This document shows positions 17,128 through 24,597 of a DNA stretch of 64,000 nt, piece after piece. Numbering within the stretch: position 1 is the stretch's first letter; the number at the start of each line of letters is the position of its first letter. The translations under genes and the position numbers were made by a program. The DNA is taken from assembly GCF_033436665.1 (NCBI RefSeq), contig NZ_JAWQFO010000009.1, positions 94,816 to 158,815 on the forward strand. The letters are read 5' to 3'. Below the pieces are notes generated by a model. The model ran no database searches. It was not told where the DNA came from and saw only the letters and a list, made by a program, of their open reading frames with translations. Source of the stretch: JAWQFO01 sp033436665 (GTDB lineage: Bacteria > Pseudomonadota > Alphaproteobacteria > Rhodobacterales > Rhodobacteraceae).

Positions 17128-18435
17128 ATGCCAAGAACCTACCTGAAGAAAGCCACCCGCACCGCGGTCTCCGACGCAAGCGAGGTGCGCGAGACTGTCT
17201 CGGAAATCCTCGACGACATTGCCAGGCGCGGCGACGAGGCCGCACTCGAATATGCCGCAAAGTTCGACCGGTACGAGGGCAATATCCAACTTTCCGAGGA
17301 CGAGATCGCCGAAGCCGCCGAAAAGGTGCCGCAAAAGCTCAAGGACGACATCCGCTTTGCGCAGGACAACGTCCGACGTTTCGCCGAGCAGCAGAAAGCC
17401 ACGATTTCGGACATCGAATATGAAATCGTGCCGGGGCTGATCGCTGGGCAGAAGGCGATCCCGGTCGACGCGGCGGGATGTTACGTGCCCGCCGGGCGTT
17501 ACCGGCATATCGCAAGTGCTGTGATGACGGTGACCACCGCCAAGGTCGCGGGTTGCCGGCACATCACCGTGTGCAGCCCGCCGCAATCGGGCGAGGGCGT
17601 CTCGCCTGCGATCGCCTATGCCGCGCAGATCAGCGGCGCAGACAAGATCATGGCCATCGGCGGCGTGCAGGCGGTCGCGGCGATGGCCTTCGGCCTGCTC
17701 GGCCAGCCGCGCGCCAACATCCTCGTCGGACCCGGCAACCAGTTCGTGGCCGAGGCCAAGCGCAGCCTCTACGGGCGTGTCGGCATCGACATGATCGCGG
17801 GGCCGACCGACAGCCTGATCCTCGCCGACGCGCAGGCCGATTCCCTGATCGTCGCCACCGACCTCGTGAGCCAGGCCGAGCATGGCTACAATTCGCCGGT
17901 CTGGCTGGTCACCGACACCCGCGCATTGGCCGAGGAGGTGCTGCGGATCGTGCCGGATCTGATCGACGATCTTCCGGACCTCAACCGCGAGAACGCCGCC
18001 GCGGCCTGGCGCGACTATGCCGAGGTGATCCTCTGCGACGACCGCGAAGAGATGGCGGCCACGTCCGACGAATATGCACCTGAACACCTGACCGTGCAGG
18101 CCGCGGATCTCGACTGGTGGCTCGACCGGCTGACCTGCTACGGCTCGCTGTTTCTCGGTGAGGAAACCACTGTCTCCTACGGTGACAAGGCCTCTGGCAC
18201 CAACCACGTCCTGCCGACGTCGCGCGCGGCGACCTACACCGGGGGGCTCAGCGTGCACAAGTACATGAAGATTGTGACCTGGCAACGCGCGACACGCGAA
18301 GGCTCGCGTCCGATTGCCGAGGCCACGGCCCGCATCTCGCGGCTGGAAGGCATGGAGGGTCACGCGCGCGCCGCCGACGTGCGGCTCGCGAAGTACTTCC
18401 CGGGCGAAAACTTCGACCTCTCCGCCGATGGCTGA
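17128..18435 (+). CDS. histidinol dehydrogenase-family enzyme, probable sulfopropanediol 3-dehydrogenase (HpsN-like)
   Basis: A 435-residue member of the histidinol-dehydrogenase family, which performs two-step NAD oxidation of a primary alcohol to an acid. The catalytic Glu-His pair is kept (APEHL, E319-H320), as are GPGNQFVAEAK and the GDKASGTNHVLP segment. There are no his genes nearby. Instead it lies between a TRAP importer and ComDE, the setting of HpsN, which oxidises (R)-2,3-dihydroxypropanesulfonate to sulfolactate. The frame is open 22 codons further up; the ATG at 17128 is chosen because MPRTYLKKA is where the family alignment begins. HpsN is the favoured reading; another hydroxymethyl substrate is possible. 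Confidence 0.75.
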   Translation: MPRTYLKKATRTAVSDASEVRETVSEILDDIARRGDEAALEYAAKFDRYEGNIQLSEDEIAEAAEKVPQKLKDDIRFAQDNVRRFAEQQKATISDIEYEIVPGLIAGQKAIPVDAAGCYVPAGRYRHIASAVMTVTTAKVAGCRHITVCSPPQSGEGVSPAIAYAAQISGADKIMAIGGVQAVAAMAFGLLGQPRANILVGPGNQFVAEAKRSLYGRVGIDMIAGPTDSLILADAQADSLIVATDLVSQAEHGYNSPVWLVTDTRALAEEVLRIVPDLIDDLPDLNRENAAAAWRDYAEVILCDDREEMAATSDEYAPEHLTVQAADLDWWLDRLTCYGSLFLGEETTVSYGDKASGTNHVLPTSRAATYTGGLSVHKYMKIVTWQRATREGSRPIAEATARISRLEGMEGHARAADVRLAKYFPGENFDLSADG

Positions 18436-18604
18436 TCCGCGCGTGCCTATCGACCTGTCCGGCCGCGCCTTCTTGGTGACTGGCGGAGCACCACGCGGAC
18501 GAGCGTCGAACCTCGACGGTCCGCTCATGATCCTGTGTCCGGAGGCTTCGGCCAGCATGACCGGGCAGTTCCCCATGATCGACGGAGGGGGCATCGCAAA
18601 ATGA
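18428..18604 (+). pseudogene. internally deleted short-chain dehydrogenase (SDR) remnant
   Basis: A 58-codon frame starts at an ATG overlapping the end of the HisD-family gene and ends in a TGA overlapping the ATG of the zinc dehydrogenase. Its first part (IDLSGRAFLVTGGAPRG) is the beginning of an SDR Rossmann fold. Its last part (LMILCPEASASMTGQFPMIDGGGIAK) is the typical SDR C-terminus. About 190 residues, including the Ser-Tyr-Lys active site, are missing, and the joint is in frame near codons 21-28. It looks like a deleted gene whose translational coupling at both ends was kept. It cannot be a working SDR. Confidence 0.8.
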
Positions 18605-19578
18605 AGGCACTGGTCTACGAGGACACCGAAACCCTGCATCTGCGCGACGTGCCCAAGCCCGAACGCGCGCATGGCGAAGAGGTCGTGCGGGTCGAGGCGG
18701 CGGGCATCTGCGGATCGGACATGCACGCCTACCTCGGCCATGATGCGCGTCGTCCGGCACCTCTGATCCTCGGGCACGAGGCCGCCGGGACGATCGACGG
18801 TGGCGCGCGCGACGGGGAACGGGTCACCATCAACCCGCTGGTCACTTGCGGCACCTGTCCGGCCTGCACCTCGGGGCGCGAGAACCTCTGCCCGACCCGG
18901 CAGATCATCTCGATGCAGCCGCGCGAGGGCGCCTTTGCGCAATACGTCGCGATCCCGGCGCGCAACCTCGTTACCGTGCCCGAAGCCACGCCGCTGGATA
19001 CCGCTGCGCTGGCCGAACCGCTTGCCGTCGGCTGGCATGCGGTGCGCCTCGGCCTTGCCGCGCTTTCGGATGACGACGAGCGCCGCGCGATCGTTCTGGG
19101 TGGCGGCGCGATCGGGCTTGCCGCCGCCCTTGCGCTCGAGGCCTCCGGTGTAACCCGCGTGACCATCGTCGAGCCGCATTCGGAACGGCGTCGGGTCCTT
19201 TCGGAGATCGGCGAGACCGCGGTCGGTGAAACCGGAGTCGCCGCGCCGCTTGTCGTCGACGCCGTCGGTTATGCGGCGACGCGGGCCGCGGCATCGGGGC
19301 TGGTCACCCCGGGTGGCGTGATCGTGCACATCGGTCTCGGAGAGGACACCGGCGGGCTCGACGTGCGCCGCATGACGCTGCAGGAGGTCACCTTCATCGG
19401 CACCTACGCCTACACCGCCGCGGATTTCCGCAACACCGCCGCGGCCATGTTCGACGGCCGGCTCGGATCTCTCGACTGGTTCGAGACGCGCGCACTGGCC
19501 GAGGGCCCCGGGGCCTTTCGCGACCTGCGCGACCACAAGGTCGCCGCGCCGAAGATCGTCCTGTCACCTTGGTCCTGA
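18601..19578 (+). CDS. zinc-dependent dehydrogenase (sorbitol/threonine dehydrogenase-like)
   Basis: A 325-residue medium-chain zinc dehydrogenase. Catalytic zinc ligands are at C37 (GICGSDMHAY) and H59/E60 (LGHE), and structural zinc cysteines at C83, C86, C89 and C97. A GGGAIGLA nucleotide-binding motif follows. Its ATG overlaps the stop of the SDR remnant. In known dihydroxypropanesulfonate loci, further dehydrogenases acting at C2 accompany HpsN and allow interconversion of the enantiomers. This gene could fill that role, but its substrate is not shown by sequence. Confidence 0.85.
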   Translation: MKALVYEDTETLHLRDVPKPERAHGEEVVRVEAAGICGSDMHAYLGHDARRPAPLILGHEAAGTIDGGARDGERVTINPLVTCGTCPACTSGRENLCPTRQIISMQPREGAFAQYVAIPARNLVTVPEATPLDTAALAEPLAVGWHAVRLGLAALSDDDERRAIVLGGGAIGLAAALALEASGVTRVTIVEPHSERRRVLSEIGETAVGETGVAAPLVVDAVGYAATRAAASGLVTPGGVIVHIGLGEDTGGLDVRRMTLQEVTFIGTYAYTAADFRNTAAAMFDGRLGSLDWFETRALAEGPGAFRDLRDHKVAAPKIVLSPWS

Positions 19579-19609
19579 GCGGACACCACATTCGAGAAAG
19601 GTTGCCCCG

Positions 19610-20020
19610 ATGTACGACAAGGTTCTGGTCACGCTGGCACTCGATCACGGGCTCGCGCGGCGGTTGCTCGAGATCGCACAGGGTCTCTGCGCGCCGGGTG
19701 GCGAAATCCACGCCCTGCACGTCGTCGAGGCACCCTACGGCATCGCCCAGGCCACCCAATCGGAGGAGATGGCGCGCCAGACCTTCGATCTTGCCAGCGC
19801 GCGCATGCGCGAGAAGCTTGCGGGGGCAAGCGGCGTCAAGGGGCACGTTATGGAAGGTCACGTCTACCGCAGCATCGTGACCTTCGCGCAGGATCACGGC
19901 GTTTCCTGCATTGTCCTGGGGTCGCACAAGCCCGGTCTCAGCGACTATTTCATCGGCAGCACCGCGGCGCGGATCGTGCGACACGCACCCTGTGCCGTTC
20001 ACGTGCATCGCGGCGCGTGA
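19610..20020 (+). CDS. universal stress protein family (UspA-like)
   Basis: A 136-residue single-domain universal stress protein. It opens with the MYDKVLVTLALDHG strand and ends with the nucleotide-binding VLGSHKPGLSDYFIGSTAARI segment and the APCAVHVH last strand. It lies in the TRAP/sulfonate operon. UspA-type proteins encoded with TRAP transporters (TeaD next to the ectoine transporter TeaABC is the known case) can modulate uptake, so it may regulate the transporter rather than serve general stress. Confidence 0.85.
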   Translation: MYDKVLVTLALDHGLARRLLEIAQGLCAPGGEIHALHVVEAPYGIAQATQSEEMARQTFDLASARMREKLAGASGVKGHVMEGHVYRSIVTFAQDHGVSCIVLGSHKPGLSDYFIGSTAARIVRHAPCAVHVHRGA

Positions 20021-20072
20021 CCTGCGCCGGACCAGGGGCTAGGGTGCCGCCAGCAAAAAGGCCAAGGCAGAC

Positions 20073-20579
20073 ATGAGCATAGACAAGAAAATCGTCGACA
20101 CGCTGATCGCCAACGACATCTCCTTCGTGACCACCGTGCCCTGCAAGCAGCTGGCCGGTGTCATCGACGAGATCGACCGGCGCGAAGAGATATTCCACAT
20201 CCCTTCCAACAAGGAAGACGAGGGCATGGGCCTGTGCGCCGGGGCCTGGATGGGCGGCAAGCGCCCGGCGATCATCATGCAGAACACAGCCATCGGCGTG
20301 ACGATCAACACGCTGGCGACGCTGATCCAGTACTACCGCATGCCACTGCCGATGCTGATCTCCTATCGTGGAGAGCTGCGCGAGCCGGTGGCCTGCCAGG
20401 TCGAGATGGCGGTTCACACAAAGGCGCTGCTGGCGCAGATGCATATCCCGACCTACCACTTCCATCACCAGCAGGATGCCGAGGAGCTCGACACCATCCT
20501 GAAATACACCTTCATGTGCAACAAGCCGGTCGCGGTGCTGACCGACGCAAGCTTCTGGGGAGGCTACGGCGACCAATGA
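20073..20579 (+). CDS. comD: sulfopyruvate decarboxylase subunit alpha
   Basis: A 168-residue protein that resembles the N-terminal (pyrimidine-binding) half of a thiamine-diphosphate decarboxylase. Markers include SFVTTVPCKQLAGVI, the HIPSNKEDEGMGLCAGAWMGG stretch whose Glu (E48/E50) should activate the cofactor, and IIMQNTAIGVTINTL. The size and split architecture match ComD of the coenzyme M pathway and of bacterial sulfonate catabolism, which with ComE converts sulfopyruvate to sulfoacetaldehyde and CO2. The stop overlaps the comE ATG (ATGA). Phosphonopyruvate decarboxylase is related but is one chain. Confidence 0.85.
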   Translation: MSIDKKIVDTLIANDISFVTTVPCKQLAGVIDEIDRREEIFHIPSNKEDEGMGLCAGAWMGGKRPAIIMQNTAIGVTINTLATLIQYYRMPLPMLISYRGELREPVACQVEMAVHTKALLAQMHIPTYHFHHQQDAEELDTILKYTFMCNKPVAVLTDASFWGGYGDQ

Positions 20580-21130
20580 TCCGCTCCGAGATCCTGCGCG
20601 AGATCGCGCCCATCCTTCGCGACCAGCTTGTTGTCTGCAACATCGGCATCCCGAGCCAGGAGTTGCACGCCATCGACGACCAGCCGAGCAATTTCTACAT
20701 GCTGGGCACGATGGGGCTGGCCTCGTCCATCGGCCTTGGCCTTGCGCTTTCGCAACCCAAGACGGTCATCGTCATCGACGGTGACGGCTCTGTGCTGACC
20801 AACCTCGGCACGCTGCCAACCATCGCCAACAACGTGGCCGACAACTACATCCTGATGATCATCGACAACGGCAGCTACGGCTCGACTGGCGACCAGCCGA
20901 CCTATACCGGCAAGAAGACCTCGCTTGCCGGGATGGCCCGCGCGGCGGGCTGCGAGAATGTGGTCGAGGTGCGCGACGTCGATACCGGCGCGGCGCTGCA
21001 AGAGGCCATCGACGGCGGCAGGATGACCGTGATGGTGGTCAAGTGCGACAGCGGCAACGCGAAGATGCCGGTGATCACAATGGACCCGGTGGTGATCCGC
21101 GACCGGTTCATGGCAGCGGTTCGGGGCTGA
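20576..21130 (+). CDS. comE: sulfopyruvate decarboxylase subunit beta
   Basis: A 184-residue C-terminal (pyrophosphate-binding) half of the same enzyme. It has CNIGIPSQELHAI, FYMLGTMGLASSIGLGLALSQ, and the thiamine-diphosphate/Mg motif beginning GDGSVLTNLG at residue 69. It is translationally coupled to comD. No sulfoacetaldehyde acetyltransferase (xsc), sulfolactate lyase (suyAB) or sulfolactate dehydrogenase gene lies in the window, so the rest of the route must be elsewhere. Xsc is the usual next step. Confidence 0.85.
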   Translation: MIRSEILREIAPILRDQLVVCNIGIPSQELHAIDDQPSNFYMLGTMGLASSIGLGLALSQPKTVIVIDGDGSVLTNLGTLPTIANNVADNYILMIIDNGSYGSTGDQPTYTGKKTSLAGMARAAGCENVVEVRDVDTGAALQEAIDGGRMTVMVVKCDSGNAKMPVITMDPVVIRDRFMAAVRG

Positions 21131-21195
21131 CCGACAGCAGGGACCGAAGCGCGGGTCACGCAATGCACAACTGGCGCCCCACCGCATCGTCGCCA

Positions 21196-21231
21196 TTGCC
21201 GCTCACCGGGGCAGCGGCTAACATGCTAGAA
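21196..21231 (+). promoter_or_regulatory. promoter of the gntR operon with overlapping operator; probable leaderless start
   Basis: TTGCCG (21196-21201) and TAACAT (21219-21224) are separated by 17 bp and fit a housekeeping promoter. The expected transcription start, about 7 bases after the -10, coincides with the GntR ATG at 21231, and no ribosome-binding site is present. The partial palindrome CTAACATGCTAG (21218-21229) covers the -10 element. The same motif recurs at 25648-25659 and 33586-33597, so this is probably the regulator's own operator. Confidence 0.55.
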
Positions 21232-21962
21232 TGTCATCGACACCCTCGCAGTCGGAGAACGACGACGCCGGTCCGGTTCGTTTCGGACCGCTCGAGGAGT
21301 TTCCGGGCTCGCTGGCCAGCAAGGTCTACCACAGCCTCAAGCACGCGATCCTGTCGATGGCGATCCGGCCCGGGGAGATCCTGCGCAAGGGCGACATCTG
21401 CAGCCAGCTCAACGTCTCGCGCAGCCCGGTCTCGGAAGCGATGACGCGGCTGGCCGGCGAGGGGCTGGTCGACGTCGTGCCGCAGGCCGGGACCTTCGTG
21501 TCGCATTTCTCGATGAAGGAAATCCGCGAAGGCGCCTTCCTGCGCGAGGCGCTCGAACTGCAGGCGATCGAGCAGGTCGCCGAGACCATCACCGAGGACC
21601 AGCTGAAACAGTTGCGCCGGAATTTGCGCGTGCAGGAGGCGCTTGTCGCCGACGGCGATTTCACCGGGTTCTACGAGCTCGATTCCGAAATGCACGACCT
21701 GATCATGTCCTTCACCGGCTTTCACCGCGTCGCCCAGATCGCCGAGACGAGCTGGTTGCAGGTCAATCGCGCGCGCCAGCTGGTGCTGCCCGATCACGGA
21801 AGGGTCGAGGAGACACTTGCGGAACACCGGCGCATCCTCGATGCGCTCGAGGCGCGGGACCCCGAGGCCGCGCGGGCCGCGACACGCGCGCATTTGCGCC
21901 AGCTGATCTGCCGCCTCGAGCCACTCGAACGCAAGCACCCGGAGCTTTTCCAGTCCAAATGA
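21231..21962 (+). CDS. GntR family regulator, FCD (FadR-like) subfamily
   Basis: A 243-residue regulator. After a 26-residue lead, the winged helix-turn-helix spans about 27-95 (ILRKGDICSQLNVSRSPVSEAMTRLAGEGLVDV). The all-helical FCD ligand domain follows, with metal-site-type residues in ELDSEMHDLI and AEHRRILDALEARD. FCD-type GntR proteins usually bind sugar acids or other carboxylates. It heads an operon with a TIM-barrel isomerase and a PfkB kinase. The shared motif at three promoters suggests it represses the whole sugar locus and itself. Confidence 0.9.
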   Translation: MSSTPSQSENDDAGPVRFGPLEEFPGSLASKVYHSLKHAILSMAIRPGEILRKGDICSQLNVSRSPVSEAMTRLAGEGLVDVVPQAGTFVSHFSMKEIREGAFLREALELQAIEQVAETITEDQLKQLRRNLRVQEALVADGDFTGFYELDSEMHDLIMSFTGFHRVAQIAETSWLQVNRARQLVLPDHGRVEETLAEHRRILDALEARDPEAARAATRAHLRQLICRLEPLERKHPELFQSK

Positions 21963-22936
21963 TCCGTCCGAACCGTCCCCGCTATGCCGCGCGTCTCAAC
22001 GCCTTCAAGACCCTCGTCACGGGGCGCGCCACCTCGTCCGACATGATCGCGCAGGCCGGGCGGGTCGGCGGGCTAGACGCTGCCGACCTGAACTATCCCG
22101 ATCATTTCGACGAGACATCGCCCAAGGAGCTGTCCCGGCGGCTTGGCGACGCGGGTCTGGCGCTCAACGGGCTCGCGATGCGCTACTACACCGACCCCGG
22201 CTTCAAGCTTGGCGCCTTCACCCATCCCGACCGCGACGTGCGGCGCGCGGCCATCGACCTGACCAAGCGCGGCATCGACGCGGGGCAGGAGATGGGCGGT
22301 CGCCTGATGACGCTCTGGATGGGCCAGGACGGGTTCGACTATGCCTTCCAGATGGACTACGCGCGCGCCTGGGATGACACCGTGGCCGCCATTACCGAGG
22401 TCTGCGACCACGCGCCCGAGGTCGACATCGCCATCGAGTACAAACCCAACGAACCGCGTGCCTACGCGCTGATGCCCGATATCGGCACCACGCTGCTGGC
22501 CTGCCGCGAGGTCGCCCGGCCCAACCTAGGTGTCACACTCGACTTCGCGCATGTGCTCTACGCCGACGAGATGCCGGCCCATTCGGCGGCGCTGATCGCG
22601 CGGCATTCACGGCTCCTGGGGCTGCATCTCAACGACGGCTACGGCAAACGCGACGACGGACTGATGGCGGGGTCCGTGCATCCTGTGCAGACCGTCGAAC
22701 TGCTCGTCGAGATGCTGCGGCAGGGTTATGACGGCGTGATCTACTTCGACACCTTTCCCGATCACGGCGGCCTCGACCCGATCGCGGAGGCGGGGACAAA
22801 CGTGGCGCTTATCAAGCGCCTGCGCGCGGTGGCCGAAAGCCTCGCGGACGATGCCGACCTCGCGGCGGCCATTGCGCGGCAGGACGCCGCCGCCTCGACC
22901 CGGATCGTCGCCGCGGCGCTTTACGGCGTGACATGA
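21959..22936 (+). CDS. sugar isomerase/epimerase, xylose isomerase-like TIM barrel
   Basis: A 325-residue protein of the xylose-isomerase-like (AP-endonuclease 2 fold) family. Metal-binding positions are suggested by Glu in DIAIEYKPNEPR, Asp/His in VTLDFAHVLYAD, His/Asp in LGLHLNDGYGKRDD, and a late Glu/Asp in YFDTFPDHGG. It should interconvert an aldose and ketose, or epimerise a ketose, with a divalent metal. The ATG overlaps the gntR stop and its own stop overlaps the next gene, so it is tightly coupled. The length is somewhat above the 260-300 residues of many relatives. The exact sugar is unknown. Confidence 0.82.
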   Translation: MIRPNRPRYAARLNAFKTLVTGRATSSDMIAQAGRVGGLDAADLNYPDHFDETSPKELSRRLGDAGLALNGLAMRYYTDPGFKLGAFTHPDRDVRRAAIDLTKRGIDAGQEMGGRLMTLWMGQDGFDYAFQMDYARAWDDTVAAITEVCDHAPEVDIAIEYKPNEPRAYALMPDIGTTLLACREVARPNLGVTLDFAHVLYADEMPAHSAALIARHSRLLGLHLNDGYGKRDDGLMAGSVHPVQTVELLVEMLRQGYDGVIYFDTFPDHGGLDPIAEAGTNVALIKRLRAVAESLADDADLAAAIARQDAAASTRIVAAALYGVT

Positions 22937-23778
22937 GCCTTCTCGTCGTCGGCGCGCTGCATTGGGACGTCGTGGTGCAGGCGGACCGGATGCCGCGCCT
23001 CGACGAGACGCTCGCGGGACAGTCGGTCGCCTACCGGTTCGGCGGCAAGGGCGGCAACCAGGCCATCGCCGCCGCGCGCTCAGGATGCAAGACCGCCTTC
23101 GCCGGCCGGATCGGCGCGGATGACGCGGGACAGGCGATGCGAAAGGAGCTGATCTCCGCGGGCATCGACGTGTCGCGATTGCAGAAGGGGGCGGGCGCTT
23201 CGGGGATGAGCGTGGCGATCACGGTTGCGGGCGGGGAGTATGGCGCGGTCATCGTGTCCGGTGAGAACCGTGAGATCGGCGCGGGTTCCATAACGCTGCC
23301 AATGGACTGCCGCATCGTGCTGATGCAGAACGAGCTGGCACCGCAAATGCTTCCCGCGATGGCGCGCAAGGCCAGCGACGCCGGTGCCGAACTCTGGCTC
23401 AACGCGGCTCCGGCGGATGGTCTGGGACCGGACGACCTGCGTTGCGTCGACGTGCTGATCGTCAACCGCATCGAGGCAGCGGACCTGTTTGGCATGGTGC
23501 CGGGCGACCGCAAGCCGGCCGATCTTGTAGCCGCGCTGCGAGATATTGCGCCGAAGGCGCGCGTGGTAGTGACCCTCGGGGCAGACGGCGTGGCCTTCTC
23601 TACCGCAAGCGGCGTGGAATGTGCGGCAGCCCCGAAAATCGTACCGGTGTCGATGCACGGTGCCGGGGATGTCTTCGTGGGCACGCTCGCCGCGGCAAGC
23701 CTGCGCGGCGAGAGCTTCGCCGCGGCCATCGCCACGGCGCAGCAGGCGGCCGCGGGGCATGTCGCTCAGATCCGGTAG
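22933..23778 (+). CDS. PfkB family carbohydrate kinase (ribokinase-like)
   Basis: A 281-residue sugar kinase. The N-terminal signature FGGKGGNQAIAAARSG is at about residue 36, and the C-terminal MHGAGDVFVGTL carries the catalytic Asp. It probably phosphorylates the ketose produced by the preceding isomerase. The second PfkB kinase in this locus (35878) has AETTGAGDAFNGG at the same place, so here the usual TGAGD is HGAGD. The gene overlaps the convergent lactonase gene by 13 bases. Confidence 0.88.
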   Translation: MSLLVVGALHWDVVVQADRMPRLDETLAGQSVAYRFGGKGGNQAIAAARSGCKTAFAGRIGADDAGQAMRKELISAGIDVSRLQKGAGASGMSVAITVAGGEYGAVIVSGENREIGAGSITLPMDCRIVLMQNELAPQMLPAMARKASDAGAELWLNAAPADGLGPDDLRCVDVLIVNRIEAADLFGMVPGDRKPADLVAALRDIAPKARVVVTLGADGVAFSTASGVECAAAPKIVPVSMHGAGDVFVGTLAAASLRGESFAAAIATAQQAAAGHVAQIR

Positions 23779-24596
23779 AACGCCTGCGCTGTGCCGCCGA
23801 AGATCGCCGACCGATCGCTTTCCGGGAGGCCCGAGGTCAGCGCCTCGGCGGCCTCGATCCAGTCGGTATAGCTCGCCTCGAGCTGGCAGACCGGCCAGTC
23901 CGACCCCCACATCAGCCGGTCCGGTCCGAAGACCTCGAAAAGATGCTCGGCGTAAGGGCGCAGAGCCTCGAGCGTCCAGCCGTCGCATTCGGTGACCAAC
24001 CCGGAGAATTTGCAGACAGCGCGGGTATCCTCGGCCAGCGCGCGCATCCCGTCCGCCCAGTGGCTATACGTATGCTCGGAATGGTCCCGGATCTGCGGCT
24101 TCATGCAATGATCGATGACCGTCCGCAGCTCCGTGTAGCGTGTGAGGATCGTGTGGAAGTTCTTCAGGTGCTGCGGAAAACCGAGCGCATCGAAGGTCAG
24201 GTCCAGGTCGACCAGGGCTTCGAACCCCCATTGCACGTCGTCGCGCAGCATCCAGTCGACATCCGGGATGTCCTGGATCATCGGCCGCACGCCGGCGAAC
24301 TTCGGGTGGTGGCGCAGCCTCTCGAGATGCGCGCGGTGCGCGGGCTGCTCGAAGTCGACCCAGCCGACCACTGCCGCGACCGTTTCGGAGGCATCGGCGA
24401 TGCCCAGCATGTATTCGGTTTCCTCGACAGTGGCCGCCGCCTGAACCAGCACCGTCCGGTCGATCCCATGCTTGCGCAGCGTCGCCTCGAGGTCGCGCGG
24501 ATGGTAGGGCCGCGCGAGCGTGGCGTTGTCCATCGGCATCCAGTCGTAATCGCCGCGCGCGGGCTGCCAGTAATGCTGGTGGGCGTCTATCCGCAT
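23766..24596 (-). CDS. amidohydrolase-family sugar lactonase (fuconolactonase-like)
   Basis: A 276-residue TIM-barrel metal hydrolase of the COG3618 type. Metal ligands are suggested by DAHQHYW (4-10), DHCMKP in the middle, and WGSDWPV near the C-terminus. Members include L-fucono-1,5-lactonase and related sugar-lactone hydrolases. Directly upstream on the same strand, with one base between, is an aldose 1-dehydrogenase-like gene whose product would be a lactone. The pair thus forms an oxidative aldose-to-aldonate step in the cytosol. Confidence 0.85.
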   Translation of the reverse strand: MRIDAHQHYWQPARGDYDWMPMDNATLARPYHPRDLEATLRKHGIDRTVLVQAAATVEETEYMLGIADASETVAAVVGWVDFEQPAHRAHLERLRHHPKFAGVRPMIQDIPDVDWMLRDDVQWGFEALVDLDLTFDALGFPQHLKNFHTILTRYTELRTVIDHCMKPQIRDHSEHTYSHWADGMRALAEDTRAVCKFSGLVTECDGWTLEALRPYAEHLFEVFGPDRLMWGSDWPVCQLEASYTDWIEAAEALTSGLPESDRSAIFGGTAQAFYRI

Positions 24597-24597
24597 G

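Noticed and set aside
17128..18435. True histidinol dehydrogenase of histidine biosynthesis
   Set aside because: No other his genes are near. The gene lies between a TRAP importer and comDE with tight operon spacing, which fits the HpsN branch better.
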